Of a stretch of DNA of 64,000 bases, positions 44,401 to 57,228 are shown piece after piece. A program made the position numbers and the translations under genes. Every line of letters begins with the position of its first letter. Position 1 is the stretch's first letter. Under the pieces are notes generated by a model. It ran no database searches and was not told the DNA's origin. It saw nothing but the letters and a program-made list of their open reading frames with translations. Source of the DNA: Scleromitrula shiraiana. Its lineage: Eukaryota > Ascomycota > Leotiomycetes > Helotiales > Sclerotiniaceae. The stretch is taken from contig JABELC010000007.1 in assembly GCA_028455995.1 (NCBI GenBank), forward strand, positions 1,054,001-1,118,000. The letters run 5' to 3'.

Positions 44401-45995
44401 AAACCGAAATCTTGGAAGAAAAAGAAAAGAAAAAAAGAAAGAAAAGAAAATACAATCAATGCGTTTTCAAGGTTTATGAATGTACAAAGTCATGTATCTA
44501 GAGGTTTCTAGATAATGCAATAGATGTTAAATTGTCAACCTCATGAAGTTTATGGGGATACAGCTGAAGTATCTACTATGATGCCAAGGTATTTTGTACT
44601 TTTGAGTAAAAGCTAACTTCCGATATTCCACTAGAACCTAGGCGTGTATTCAATTTTTGGTTGAACAATGAATCATATTCTTAGAAACTTTCGATCTTGT
44701 GCAATACACTCATTGTGTTGATGAAACCAGTACGTGTGATGTTCATTACTGTAGGTAGAGAGAAGTACAGGTACATACATAGAAAGGGGAGCGGGGGATT
44801 TCGAAGTTAGGAACAACCTCGGGAGTCAATATCAATATCTTGAGAATTACGGAAACACTCTAGATCCTCTTTCGGATGAGATAATCCCGACTTTCTTTTC
44901 TTTTTCTTTTGCTCGCTTTCGTTCAAACCCCCTGACATCTAAATAGTGCGGAGGATTGAAAGTCTCGTGGATTATGTATGTGTGAAGTTATAGATATAAA
45001 TTAGTTGCTATGTAGGTATACTATGTAGGTACCTGGTATACATGATCTTGAAGTAGTAGATATAGATTACTATATGCATCTACCTCAATTTAGACGTTGG
45101 ATTTGGTGGCAGAGACGCCAAAGAGACCTCAGATCCTGTTCATACACCAGATATACATCTGTGAATAGTAGATACAGTAGATAGGATAGTAAGACTACAT
45201 ATGTACTCCGATCTTAAATCTAAGTACCGAAAAAGAAGAAGAGAATAGAATAGAAATATCCATGTCGATGAATTGTAATCATACACTCGTTCGTGCATTC
45301 TTTTTAAAACCTTCCCTTCCACATGCCATGCCATACCATGCCATGCTCTGCCCAGCGCACCTTTCACATAACCCTTTCACACTCCACACTTGGAGGTTCC
45401 CGCAGCTATCGCACGCACATAGCGGACGGAATACTTCATACATACATATCAAATACTACGTTGGAAGTACCATCCATAGTATCCGTCCGCTTAAGCACCT
45501 ACCATCACTTTGAAGGGGGTTTTTTTTATTCCTCTTCTCTCTTTTTTTCCTACTCCTTCTCTTCTCTTGAGTCCATCCTATCTGTCTGTTTACCTGGCCT
45601 GTCCTGTCTTGTCCTGTCTATCCTATCCTATCTGTCTGTCTCTCACTCGTCCTCTCATTTCTTTGGTTTTCTAACCCGAATGAATCATTTCCTCATTGAC
45701 CCCCTGGCTCATCTCTCCAAAAGTTTATTCATCCAAACCTCATTCATACTCATACTCATACTCATACTCCTTCCTACCCAGACCCATACCCATACCCATA
45801 CCCTAGATCCATATTAGATTCTCTCGCTCTAACAGGTACCAGTAGCGATACTATCCAATATTAGGTACTATAGATTTATCTATGGATGTACTGTAGATAT
45901 TTTACCTAGAACTATATACTGACTTGATTATCTATATTTCAAAGTTGTTTTATTGGATATTTTTATTATTATTTTATTTTTATTATTCTTATTAC

Positions 45996-46028
<33 letters not shown>
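45996..46028. repeat. TTA trinucleotide array
   Basis: About ten tandem ATT/TTA units inside a T/A-rich stretch in the presumed leader of the transcription-factor gene. Confidence 0.85.
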
Positions 46029-46029
<1 letters not shown>

Positions 46030-46361
46030 CTTGTTCTTATACTTATTCTTATTCATCAAAACATCAACTACCGTCCACCGTCCAGCTAAAAAGGCCCTAA
46101 GGTCCTAAAATCATACAATCTATCTAATATCCATTCCCGTACCCGAAAAAACCCACTTCGGTCCGGAAAGCTTTCCTCTTCTCTTTCCACCTCCCCCCAT
46201 CTCATCATCCATCGTTCCATCCATTCATTCAACATTCTCTCACCCATTAGTTCTATTCCTCCCCCTCTCCACCCCCCCCCAAAATAATATCTTCTTCAAT
46301 TCGATATCGATATTCAACCACAAAACATCACAAAATAACTTATAAATAAACGACAACGAAA

Positions 46362-46386
46362 AGAAGAAGAAGAAGAAGAAGAAGAA
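46362..46386. repeat. AAG trinucleotide array
   Basis: About eight AAG units in the presumed leader of the transcription-factor gene. Confidence 0.85.
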
Positions 46387-46837
46387 AACAAAAGAAATCA
46401 GAGTAGGCGGCCAACAAGAGAGGAGAGAAAAAGAAAAAGAAAAGAAACCTGCAGCAATAATAATTTATATACATATTTTATTAATGCAAATTACAACACA
46501 CCTTTTGGCAAAACCCCTCGAGATCAACATAATTGTTTCCTCAACAATTTATAAAAAAGAATTCCTTCATACACCCTGTTTCTTTTACTTTTAATTGCCC
46601 AATCGTTGCTCTCAAAAGTCACCTTGTATACCTTGAATCGGAAACTCGCATTGCATGCCCAGGTCGCACAAATACAAACAATCGTGGACGATACAACTTT
46701 GAAGGCTACCAACAGACTGCAGCGGTCCAACTAACATCCCTCTCTCCTGAATCAAGGAAGTGGTTTCCTGATCTCTCTATACCCTTTTAAGAAAGGAATA
46801 AAAACAAACACTTCACCTCGACTCAGGGTCTTGAAAG

Positions 46838-49668
46838 ACCCCAACCGCCACGATTCCCTCACCTCATTCTCTCGCTGCGATATTATCGCCTTCTGCACCA
46901 CCTGACTCCGATTCGGCAGTTGGTGTATCGCGATCATCAAGTCCTAAACGCTCTCACGCAGAAGCCTTCTCCACGAACGACTCAAACTATCTCCATCCAG
47001 CTTCACCGAAACAACAACGATCCAATATAAATCCAGCCGGCGCATCTAGCCCCGGCGCATTGGGTGCTACTGGTGGAGGAGCTGATGACGGTGGTGGTGG
47101 GACTAGAGGTGGGCAAGAGGAGAAGAAGCCTACAAAGAGTGAGTTTACTGCGCAATAATCATTTGTTATCACCGCCTTCCATGCTAACTAATAAAGTGGT
47201 GCGATCAAGTATAGCTTGCGCGCGCTGTAGGCGTAGCAAGGTTAAATGTAAGTCGACTGTACACCTCTCTTTCATTGCTTGGACTAACTCTGCTTACAGG
47301 CGTCAATAACGGCGTCAACTCTATATGTAGGGCATGCGAGTCCTCCAACCGAGAATGTACATATCCTACCGCTGCAGCATCTACTCCTAAGAGATCCGAT
47401 CCACCCATGGGCATCAAAGTTGAAGGGGATGGCGATAGCAAGAAGCGCATACGAAAGCATGAGGATACGGGACGAAGAAATAGTCAACGAGTTGGGGAAG
47501 AACCCTTGGAGTCGCCTATCTTAACAAGAAAGGTTTGGGACGAGGTCTACGATATATTTAAGTTGAACTTCTCTACGGAAATGCCTTTCCTCCATCCTCC
47601 GACCTTTCGGGCTCGCATGCGTCAAGCATCTCATCCACGAGATCCCTCCATATCGGCCAATATAGACCCCCAGGAAGGGAAGATTCTCTTACTAGCTGTA
47701 TTGACTCTTACGGCTCGTTTTCATCCCGACCTCGTGGCATACCATGCTCCACTCCAGTCAGCTCGGCCAAATGATCCATTAGCTGCAAGTGATTATTATG
47801 CAGCTGCCCTAACCTCGGCCATCTTTGGACCAGCGGGCAAAGATTTGAGCGGGCTCACAATTGAACGTATTCAAGCCCTCTTGATGCTCGGCCTTTATGA
47901 GTGGGGTCAAGCCAGGGGCCTTAGCGCTTGGGTATACGTTGGTATTGCGACCAGGTTGGCACAAGCGATGAGTTTACCCTATGAAGATGACCCGACAGCC
48001 CACTCCTTTAAATCTGAAACGGTAGTTATTGCCGGTCCATTCCGACCCGAAGTAAACAAGTCCCCAGCACGTGAAAATGCAATTGAGAAGGAAGTAAGAA
48101 GACGTACTTTTTGGAGTTGTTTCGTAATGGATCGTATGCTCTCGGCCGGAAAGGCTAGGCCAACGATGGTGGACTCAGATACTTTACGCGTACAACTCCC
48201 ATGCTCGGACGACCAATTCTTGTTTACACAAGCCGTTCAAACCGGGTATTTGAATCAAAAGCTTGAGGATGTTACCCCGAAGGCAGACAATAAAATGATC
48301 CACGAAGGTGGGGTCTTGAGTAGATATTGCCGTCTGGTTGAGATTTGGCGTAAGCTTTCTATTTGGAGTTTGCAGGGGGGTCGCCGGACTGAAAACTCGC
48401 CACCATGGGATGAATCGACACAATTCTACAAACTCAGAACTGAGCTTGGCCAATTTTATGAGGCCTTGCCAGAGAACCTTACCTTCTCAGAAGCAAATCT
48501 GTCCGCGCACTTGGAAAAGAGGAATGCCACCACCTATGCAAGCTTGCACACACTCCACTCACTATGTCGAATCATGCTCCACCGAGAATACATTCCTTTC
48601 ATCCCTCTACGTTGCGACAAGCCTTCTGGCCCATTGGATGAACCAACCTTTCCAAAGGACAAGTTCGATGTACCAGAAGGGTTCTGGGAAGAAAGTGCCC
48701 ATATTCTCTTTTCATCAGCAAGAGATATTGTTGAAATAACGAGAACTTGTCAGGATAATAATGCTCTTCCAGAATCACCATTGTTCGTATTCGCTATATG
48801 GAATGCTATATTCACCGGCATCTACTCCGTTCATTTTCCACAAATGGATAGTGGCGGTTTTATGGGTGAGAGCCAGTCAAAACTTCCCATCAAAATTTTG
48901 AAAGATATGATCCCAAGACTAGCAATGGCTAGGGGTTACTACAAACAAGTGAACTCGATGGTCAAGTATTATAACAAAGTCAAGACAGAGTTCAAGAGGT
49001 ATAAGAAAGAAGTTTCTTGGAAAGGTGGTGGATTGGATGAGTTCAAGAGCTTTGAGAGAGACTTGAAGGAATTTGGTAGTCTCGAAGACACTAACCAGTC
49101 TGATGTTTCCGACAGTTATGATCAATCACGGTCTCGAGCTAGCACTAGTGATATCGGCCTAGGATCTGTCAACGGTGAACCAATGCAAGGTGTTGAAGGA
49201 GGATCACGACCTAACTGGGCTGCCATCAATAACAACATAGATGTGCAACACAATGGTCAATACACACAGAGCAACAATTACCAACAAAGTCCTAGTCAAA
49301 ATTCCAACCCACCTAGTTTGATAAGTCCAGGAAATGGAGATACCGGGTCAAGTATCAACTCACCCTACAGCAATGGTCAAGGCCAAGCTTATGGTCAACT
49401 CCAACATTACGGTACTTCTTTAGTTCAGGGAGCTCATAACATGGCACCGCCAGGCACCCAAGCAGGAATGCCCTATGGAGGAACACCTACCTTTGAGAAT
49501 TGGATCACCGGTTTAGAAGCTATCACGATGAGCACCCCTAATATGGAGAATTTCACACAATCCCTGGAAGATTATAATTTATCATCATACTATGGACAAA
49601 CCATGCAACCAAACAGCTGGACAGAAGTACTTGCTGCAAACGAACAGCGGCAACATTCTTGGAATTAG
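46838..49668 (+). CDS. Zn2Cys6 fungal transcription factor, at least three exons, start unresolved
   Basis: Exons are up to 47138, then 47197-47247 and 47300-49668; introns of 58 and 52 nt have GTGAGT and GTAAGT donors and CTAAC/CTAAC-type branch sites. The second and third exons join to give the binuclear zinc cluster C-x2-C-x6-C-x8-C-x2-C-x6-C (ACARCRRSKVKC then ICRACESSNRECTYP). The fungal_trans middle homology region follows (EGKILLLAVLTLTARFHPDL, YEWGQARGLSAWVYVGIATR, RRRTFWSCFVMDRM). A Gln/Asn/Ser-rich tail closes the protein. The frame before 47138 is open back to 46835 and reads Ser/Pro-rich but contains no ATG. The first in-frame AUG is formed across the first splice junction (A at 47138 joined to TG at 47197), giving 806 aa. 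I cannot name the regulator or its targets. Confidence 0.9.
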
Positions 49669-49891
49669 GATAGGGGTATGATATGATATCATAGACTCGG
49701 AAGAACTTATTCATGCTTCAGACGAGGAAAAATTCAAAAGGGAACGTGGGAATCAAATTGGTACTGTAGTGATGAATTTATTGTTCACTCAACAGGGTAT
49801 CTTATTTGGATGGATGGAGGAAGCGAGGAAGGAATATCAGGCAGGAGTTTTCAGGTTCATTAATTTTGCTTCTTACGAGTAGTTTCTCTCT

Positions 49892-49917
49892 CTCTGTGTG
49901 TGTGTGTGTGTGTGTGT
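49892..49917. repeat. GT dinucleotide array
   Basis: About ten GT units after a short CT run, in the 3' region of the transcription-factor gene. Confidence 0.85.
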
Positions 49918-50861
49918 TTTCTTGGAAGGGTGCATTTGGGGTATTGGTTGGAGATTGGTTGAATGATTGATTGATTATCTTTTCTGGGGTTTGGCCTGTT
50001 TTTGTTGAAAACAAACGACAAATTCACGTCAAACTAAAAGAAAAGAAGAAGTCTCAAAAAAATCTTACTAGGTATCCTACTTTTGCAAAATATCGATATA
50101 CTCACTCACTCACTTACTCGCTCACTCATCCATCCAAGCAAATTTAATGCGTCTTTTTGTTTAATGAGCTTACTTAACTTTGTTCGCTTGTTTGCATGCA
50201 TGCTTGCTTGTTTGTTTGTTAGTGGTGAAGAGAGAGGAAAAGGAAAAGGGGAAGAAAATTGGAAGGAGTGCTGGGGATTTTTCTGCTATGAATCGAAATG
50301 ATAGGAAAGGGAAGGAATGGAAGGCATGGACGAAATTCTCATTTTCTCTTCTCTTCTTCCGTTTTTGGCATCGCATCGTCTCGTTTCATTTTGTTCCGTT
50401 TCGTGTTATGCTGTGTTATTTGCCCTTTCTTGTCTTGTCTTGCCTTGCCTTGCTTTTCAACTCTGGATATGGATATGGATTTTGGTTATGGCTATGGTTA
50501 TGGCTATGGTACGGTTTGGTGTGATGTGGGATATCATATCGAGTTTAAAAATTTATATATGACGTACGGCAGCCAATCGGTATGTCTCGATACTGAGTTG
50601 TACGTACATACGTACGTAGGGTTGTGTTAGCGCTGCCTTTTGAGAGTGGGTGCTTATGGGATTGGGGTAGGGATAGGGATGGGTGTGAAACGGATGAGTG
50701 AGTGATTGAGTGGCGGAGGCGGTATTAGTGATATAAATATATATATTTTATAATAATTGCAATTTATTTTATGATTCTTTTTTTCTTTTTTGTCTTCTTT
50801 GGATATTGATTATTTTCTCTATCGATATCCCTATCCTTTTCTACTCTTTTTGTTATGTTTC

Positions 50862-50905
50862 ATTTCATCTCATTTCATCTCATTTCATCTCATTTCATTT
50901 CATCC
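50862..50905. repeat. Decamer repeat TTTCATCTCA
   Basis: Four tandem copies, then decayed units. Confidence 0.85.
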
Positions 50906-52041
50906 CATCTCACCTCAATGTTACTACTACTCAGTAAGTAAGTCTGTAAGCATCCATCATAATGTATTAATGATATTACAAGTGAAATATATAAAACACC
51001 CAATACGCAATACTCAAACAGGAAACTAAACCATCACAGGGGAGATGGGGAGGAGAGGGGAGAAGAGAAAGATCAAAATCCATTGGAAAAGAAATAGGAA
51101 TGTCAAACGGGGGGGAGGGGGGAAATACCAACTCAATAACTTGGGAAATCTTAACAAAACATCTATCATCTTTATCTATCACTTGTCCATGTTTCCACAT
51201 GAAGTGTTCTTTCATTCATTCATTCATTCATTCATACTTCATATCATTAATCTACTATTGTATCTATCTATACTAACTATCGTGCCAGTAGACCAACTAC
51301 ACCACATCATACCATACCATACCATATCATATCATATCGCATCACATTATATCAAATCATTAGATATATCATTCAAACACCCCTTCCTCTCTTTCTCCCT
51401 TCCTTTCTCCACGTTTCTTTCTCCGAGTGCACAATCCAATCCAATCAAATCCGATCCAAACCGCCCAACCAAACATAACCGAACATAAAACTCCCTCCCA
51501 ACTCTTACTTTCCTATCTACATACATCCATACATCCATACATCCATCCATCCATACATCAATCATATAAGCTTAGAACCAGAAAAAAGAGAAAAGGACTG
51601 TAAAATCATTCAATCCACCCTATCAAGAAAAAAAAAAAAAGAAAAAAAGAAAAAAAATCATTCCCTCCAATCCGCCCGCCCAGCCAAGCCAAGTTAAGTT
51701 ATAATTATATCATATCCCGTGGTATCTTGTCCTTTCGTTCCTGCTTCCTATCCATCCATCCATCCATCCATTCATCACCCAACCATGGTATCAAAAAGTT
51801 TTCTCGTCGTTTTGCTTCTTTTCTCCTCTCTCTTTTGTTTTCCTGCGTGTGTGTATGTGTGTGTGTGTGCTTTTCCGTCCTCGACTGTTTTTCCTCCCCT
51901 ACTTTTTGGTTTTATATGATAAAACGAACAATTTTATCGCCCACAAGTCATAAGTATTATTATTATCATCCTCAAGCCGCTCCACATCCCCTCCTCATCC
52001 CTCAGATATCTCTCTTTCCGCCCATCTATCTATCTATCTAT

Positions 52042-55000
52042 CTACCTATCCTTAACCCTACTCCCAATACTACTAACCTTATCCGAGATCTTCCCCCCCC
52101 ACCCATCAAACCAGCCAAACCTCCCCCTCGCCCAACTCGGCACACTCATACTCAATCTTATCCTCCCCTCCACCGCCATCTCCACCAAATTCACAATCCC
52201 AAACGCCGTACTACCAATCGCTCTAAACAGCGCCAGGGCCGCCACCGCCCACAGTAAGAACGTCAGGTAGACATTCGTCCCGATGTGATTCGGTCCATAT
52301 GCTTCGCTAACCGCCATCGCCAATGTACCGTTTGCGATCATCCATACTAGAACCATGTATGTTCTCACACTCTTGTAATAATCCTCCTGTTGTTGTGATT
52401 CGGAGATGGGGGCAACGGGGACCTCGAGTCTGTCACGTAAATTGCGGAGGGCTTCGTCGTAGCCGGAATCGATGTCGAGTTGTTCGCTAGGCATTTCTAG
52501 TTCGACGCGATCTTTTCCATGACCATAGGCTGCACCAAGATCCGTGGCCATAACGTTGTCTCCTTTAGTACCCCAGGTGACATCGTGAGTGTTACAGAAG
52601 GCGTAAACTTGGAGAGTGCAAATATAGGATGGGAGGAGGGCGAAATAAGACCCAGAGGAAGTAAACATATGCCAAGGGTCAAGGTATAAGAAGGACATGA
52701 GGAAGTAGAGACCGAGTGTAGAAGCCAAGGAGACAATAAGGTTAGTGAACAAATTATTGCCGATTTTGAGACTGGATGCGTTGTCATGGATTTCTCGATA
52801 TACGATCCAAATTGTGGAGAAAAGCGTGTAGGTCATAATGACGGAATAGATGATCATAGAGCTGAAATAAAGTTTCCGAGCACCTTGGGGACGATTTCCC
52901 ATGGAAAGAATGAATTGAGTGGCCGTAAGAAGCACACAGACATATTTGAGTATGTAGAATATATATTTTCCAATATTATGACCGAATGGGTCCATCTGTG
53001 GGTCAGATAACGAACCGGCGATGAAGAAGAAAGTGAGGTAGAAATTTGCGAGAGAGAAGTATGTAAAGATGAGTTGAATAAATTGATAGACGAATTCGAT
53101 ATGAAGAAGGATTTTCCGTCCGATCGTATGATCGGTCCGCCATATTTGTTTGAAATGAACCAGCGAGTATACAGCCGCAAAGAAAGCTCCATTGAGCCAT
53201 CTTCTACGTTGAGATACAAACTCAGGAACAGCATCTGAAAAGGGGTCAGCAAACAATTTCAGGCACAAATCCGAAGGCCAAACTTACCTGGTACATCAGT
53301 CTCTCCGGTACAACCTTTCACGTATTTCAAAACCCATCTTTCGTCGCGTTTAGCTACCAACTCCCAACAAAGAATACGATCTTCGGCGAGATACATATTC
53401 GCTGTAAAGACGTCTGCATTTTGACCATGCAAAGTCTCTCCTTTGAAATATTGACTTAATGGACCATGGCCAGTATGATCATTCTGCAAAGCATGGTATC
53501 TATAAGCACTCAACGCTCCCGGTAAGACAGTGATATATCCAAACACACTCTCAATAGGTTTATCGAGGATATTAGACATTTTATATTCAAAATTCTGCGA
53601 GGCCACCAATGGATTAAGAAGTCCCAGCCAGCCTCGCCCTTTCATAGCTTTAATCTCTCCACATGCACCTGCAACATTGGAATCGGTATCGAAGGCCTTC
53701 CATAAATGGTATAGCGAGTTGCTTCCAGGTTTTGTACCCACATCCAACAGGATGCAAATATTTGGTGTGAGCGCTCTTCCAAAAGCATTAAAGAACCAAC
53801 GATGCGAATTCAACTTCTTTGCGTTCTTCTCTTTTAAGCAAAAGAGCATCTGACAAGGAACAATTCCCTTCTCGGCACCTTTAAATTTTAGGTCCGAATC
53901 TAAGGACACCTGTGTAGTATATTCATAAACGTGAGCTTGCACTTCTCGACCATTGACCAAATTCTTTGCAATACCATCTTGATAAACACCCATGGCTGCA
54001 AGTGCATCAAGTGTCCGAGGGTGAATTTTCTGTCTTCCATCAGAAATAATGGCAACGACAATCTTTTGCCATCCATTCTCACCCCAAGTTCTAGACTTTG
54101 ATCTAGAACAGAAATGCGCAATATTCTTCATGACAGCATGCATAGTTCTCGTAAAATCAATCTCCGTCTCATTGTACATGGTAATACATATAAATAGCTC
54201 CGTTTCTCTTGCAGTAGCTCCTATATTTTGACGTAATTTGTATCCTCTTGATACAAAATCATCTGGATCGCAGGTGACTGCTGTATATCGCATATGTGTA
54301 AATTCGATCTCGTCTCTACGAGGCAAGAAACTGTAAAGAATCGTAGGAATTTTACACTCCAAGATAAGCTCTCCGTTGATGAGCTTAACCTCCCTTTTCG
54401 TCATCTGGGCTTGTCTAGCCCCTCTTCTCTCCTGCTTCCCATCTGGCGCTGGCCCGTAATGTTCGTAATCTCTATCCATATCGTCTGTAAATACCGAATA
54501 TGATCCCCTAGATTTCATACCAGCTCTCATATCCGACTTTTCGGGATTAAATGGGTCTTCGTCATCGTCTAAGTCCGAATCGTGCTCAAGTGGTATTGAT
54601 ATTGTTGCATCATCTGCGAAGGGCGATTCACGAGGAGCACCCGGGGGCGCAAAATAAGGGGCTGGAGGTAAAGGCCTTCTTGGACTACCACCATAAGCTG
54701 TCGAAGGTGTCCCCGGTCTTGGACTCCCGTTGATATCAACGGGTTCGTATTGCATACCCATTGGGGGTGGTCTATTGAATTCTGAAGAATCTCTTGAAGG
54801 TGACCAGCTTTGTGTTGGAGAGCTTCGATCTGTAGGTGAATATTGTTGTAATGGAGAGTAAGGGCGATATGCGTTCTCTGGAGGGGGGAGATCTGGTGCT
54901 GTATCTATAATTGATGGTCTGTCCAGAGAATCTAAGGACATAACAGAAGCTTGATAAGATCTGCGATGATTTAGAGGACTATTTTTGACTGTTTGTGAGC

Positions 55001-55424
55001 TTTGTTTATTTTTCAATTGAGAACCAAGAGAAGACGAAGGAGACTTGATGGAATATCTAAGAGATCTTCTGCGCGAGGGACCATCCGGAAGAATTGGCAA
55101 TAGATGCGCTATATTATCCCGGTCATCCATAGCTGGTGAGTTCTTCTCTAACTTCTGCAACTTGCAAGTTGAGATAGAGGCCTCTTCTTCATTGAGACCA
55201 GCAGGATGCTCCGGAGTCCTTATTTGGGGGGATTTCCTAGAAGGTAAAACGAGAGATTTCGGAACGAGCTGTGGTACGTACGGATGGTCATCCGGATCAT
55301 CGTAGGATGTTAATAACCGGATTTGAGAACCAGGACCATTTTGTCCTATGGGTGTTTGATCATATTCATCTGTATATGTTTCTGAATACATCGGAGGCAT
55401 CGAGGGAGTATTTGGACGGTCCAT
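52042..55424 (-). CDS. chs1: Class I chitin synthase, two exons, 1109 aa
   Basis: A plasma-membrane GT2 enzyme that polymerises UDP-GlcNAc into chitin. Minus-strand exons are 55424-53288 and 53234-52042; the 53-nt phase-1 intron has GTAAGT and TTTTCAG. Order: a disordered Pro/Ser-rich N-terminus (1-330); the chitin synthase N-terminal domain (from about 345, KREVKLINGELILECKIPT); the catalytic domain with CITMYNE, SDGRQKIHPRTL, LLDVGTKPG and AEDR (681-683); the acceptor and catalytic motif QRRRW (721-725); and then about seven membrane helices. The wording SRSKSRTWG, DSDLKFKGAEKGI and DPWHMFTSSGSYF fits class I and not classes II or III. SEQLDIDSGYDEALRNLRDR in the C-terminal loop is also class I. 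There is no myosin motor and no cytochrome-b5-like domain. The symbol is by class; species numbering may differ. Confidence 0.93.
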
Positions 55425-57228
55425 TTTTAATTGTATTGATGTCTCTTAGAATGCGACTAAATTGCGCCTCTTCGATTGGTTAAGGAATGATGTTTACCAT
55501 AAATGGATTGACTTGTTATCACTTTGAATGAGAAACAACTGTTTTATTGATTTTTGAAAAGTATATTTTGAGAAGATATGATGAGATCTAAGTTCGAGAT
55601 CTATTGATAGATAAAAAAGGTCTCAGAATATAGTTTTGTTTTTCCACTTTTTTCTTTTTATTCAAAATGAATGAATGTACGAGATGTCCGACATAAGGGA
55701 GAAAAAAGTGGTCAACATGAGTGTACCTGCAAAAGTGGAGGATGGATGATGAATGATAGATGGTGGATGCGTGTACACTGTACACTACTATTCTTTGAAG
55801 GTTGCCGCCAAAATTTTGAGAAATCGGGATTTATATTGGCACAGCAACGACACGAGTGTCGCGTAATCAGAATGGCTGGGGATCTGGGGTACAAACAAAA
55901 AAAGACCACCGTGATAACAAATTTGTGTCTGTTTGTGTTCCACTTTACTTGGCTTTGCTTAATCAACCATGAATAAAAAATAATATGTATTTATTTATAC
56001 ATAAACAAATGTATAAATAAATATAAATAAATACATAAACAAATACATATATAATACAATTGTATTTTGTAAAATATCTTCATAATTATCAACCCAAATT
56101 TTCGGATTCTTTCTTATCATTTATCATTCATCATTCATCATTCATCATCATTGAATTAATTAACTTACTATCATCCCATCCTATACCACTCAACCCCTCC
56201 CTCGATTCGAATTCAATCCTCCCCTCCCCTCTCCTTTCCTTTCCTTTCCTTTCCTTCCCTTCCCTTCCCTTTCCCTCCTTTCCGCACCATCCGTCTACAC
56301 TCAAATACATTTAATAATTCCACAGCAACACCACCTAGCCAAATAAATACTTACGTAGCACGAACAACGAGGTAGATGCCGGCTAAGGCTGGGCTGACTC
56401 AATTGAACTGGGCTGTGCTGGCTGTGTTGGCCGGTATCCTTTTTCCGTAATAATTCCCTCAATTAACCCTATCCCAACCCCATTCATTTTATTACTCAAT
56501 TCGAAGGCTTGGTACTGTTTATATAGTATGTACCCATCTAAAATATGGGCAATGAGTCTAATATAGTGAGTACATTCGTTGAGTACCCTACCCTACCTAG
56601 ACTAGGTAGATAGTAATAATAAGTAAGCTCGTAAGTATCCGGACATATCACGTATGCACTTATAGAATTTATTGTCGCTTTCCATACCAAGAAAGCATCA
56701 TTACATCAAATCAAAATATGAATTATAACAACATCACCATTTTGAAAATATTAAAAATAAAATAAAAATCATCTGATCTGTAAACTAATCTCTTTCTTTT
56801 ATCTGCAAAAAAAAAATAAGAACTTCTTTCTTAAATAATAAATCCGCACTCATACGATCATAAATATACACAAAGTTATCCTCCCACCTTTCTGACAACC
56901 TGTATTTGAGATATGGCCTCCTCCCTTCCTTTCTTTCCCTAAATTTGTAATCCTCCCCATTCAACTTGTAGAAACGAAAAGCCTTCCGCATCAAATCTAT
57001 TACCGAAAAAGATGGCAATGATTCTGTGCGATGCAGGAGGGGGTATAATGGCGATACCCAACGCCAAATTGATCCAAGACAAAAGGAAAAAAGTTGATGA
57101 GCGTAAGGCTCGGACTCAGAAATTACTGAAATATGGATTGCATGGTATGATACAGCGAAAGTAAGGGAAGATTGCTGGCCAAATGTACTGGGTATATGAA
57201 GTGTAAAACATTAAGACATATGACATAC
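55425..57228. other. Gene-free stretch, 1.8 kb, upstream of chitin synthase
   Basis: It holds the chitin synthase promoter (left) and the MSB2 3' untranslated region (right). Repeats: an A/T-rich ATAAATA run (about 55980-56050), CATCATT runs (about 56118-56150) and a TTCCT/TTCCC pyrimidine array (56230-56276). A minus-strand frame at 56785-57018 has no domain and lies in an A-rich context. No RNA gene was recognised. Confidence 0.4.
56230..56276. repeat. TTTCC/TTCCC pyrimidine array
   Basis: About nine pentamer units forming a pure C/T tract in the presumed chitin synthase upstream region. Confidence 0.85.

Larger units (their letters stand above)
41401..46837. other. Gene-free stretch, 5.4 kb, upstream of the transcription factor
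   Basis: Divergent space between the spartin-like gene (minus) and the Zn2Cys6 gene (plus). No gene was recognised, although a minus-strand frame at 41833-42054 reads fairly protein-like (see findings). The last 1.6 kb before the factor is pyrimidine-rich with many simple repeats: TACTCA and CATACCC at about 45745-45805, TTA at 45996-46028, AAG at 46362-46386. It looks like a long 5' untranslated leader. A missing first coding exon of the factor may lie near 46480-46830. Confidence 0.4.
49669..52041. other. Gene-free stretch, 2.4 kb, between convergent genes
   Basis: The transcription factor (plus) and chitin synthase (minus) end here, so only 3' untranslated regions are expected. It is crowded with simple repeats: GT (49892-49917), a TTTCATCTCA decamer (50862-50905), ATTC (51215-51234), CATAC/CATAT pentamers (51303-51345), CATC (51521-51560) and ATCC (51749-51768). 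Homopurine and G-rich runs lie at 51041-51125. All open frames are low-complexity. Confidence 0.4.

Noticed and set aside
45323..45817. 164-codon Ser/His/Leu-rich frame in the transcription-factor leader
   Set aside because: It runs through several microsatellites and pyrimidine tracts and has low-complexity composition.
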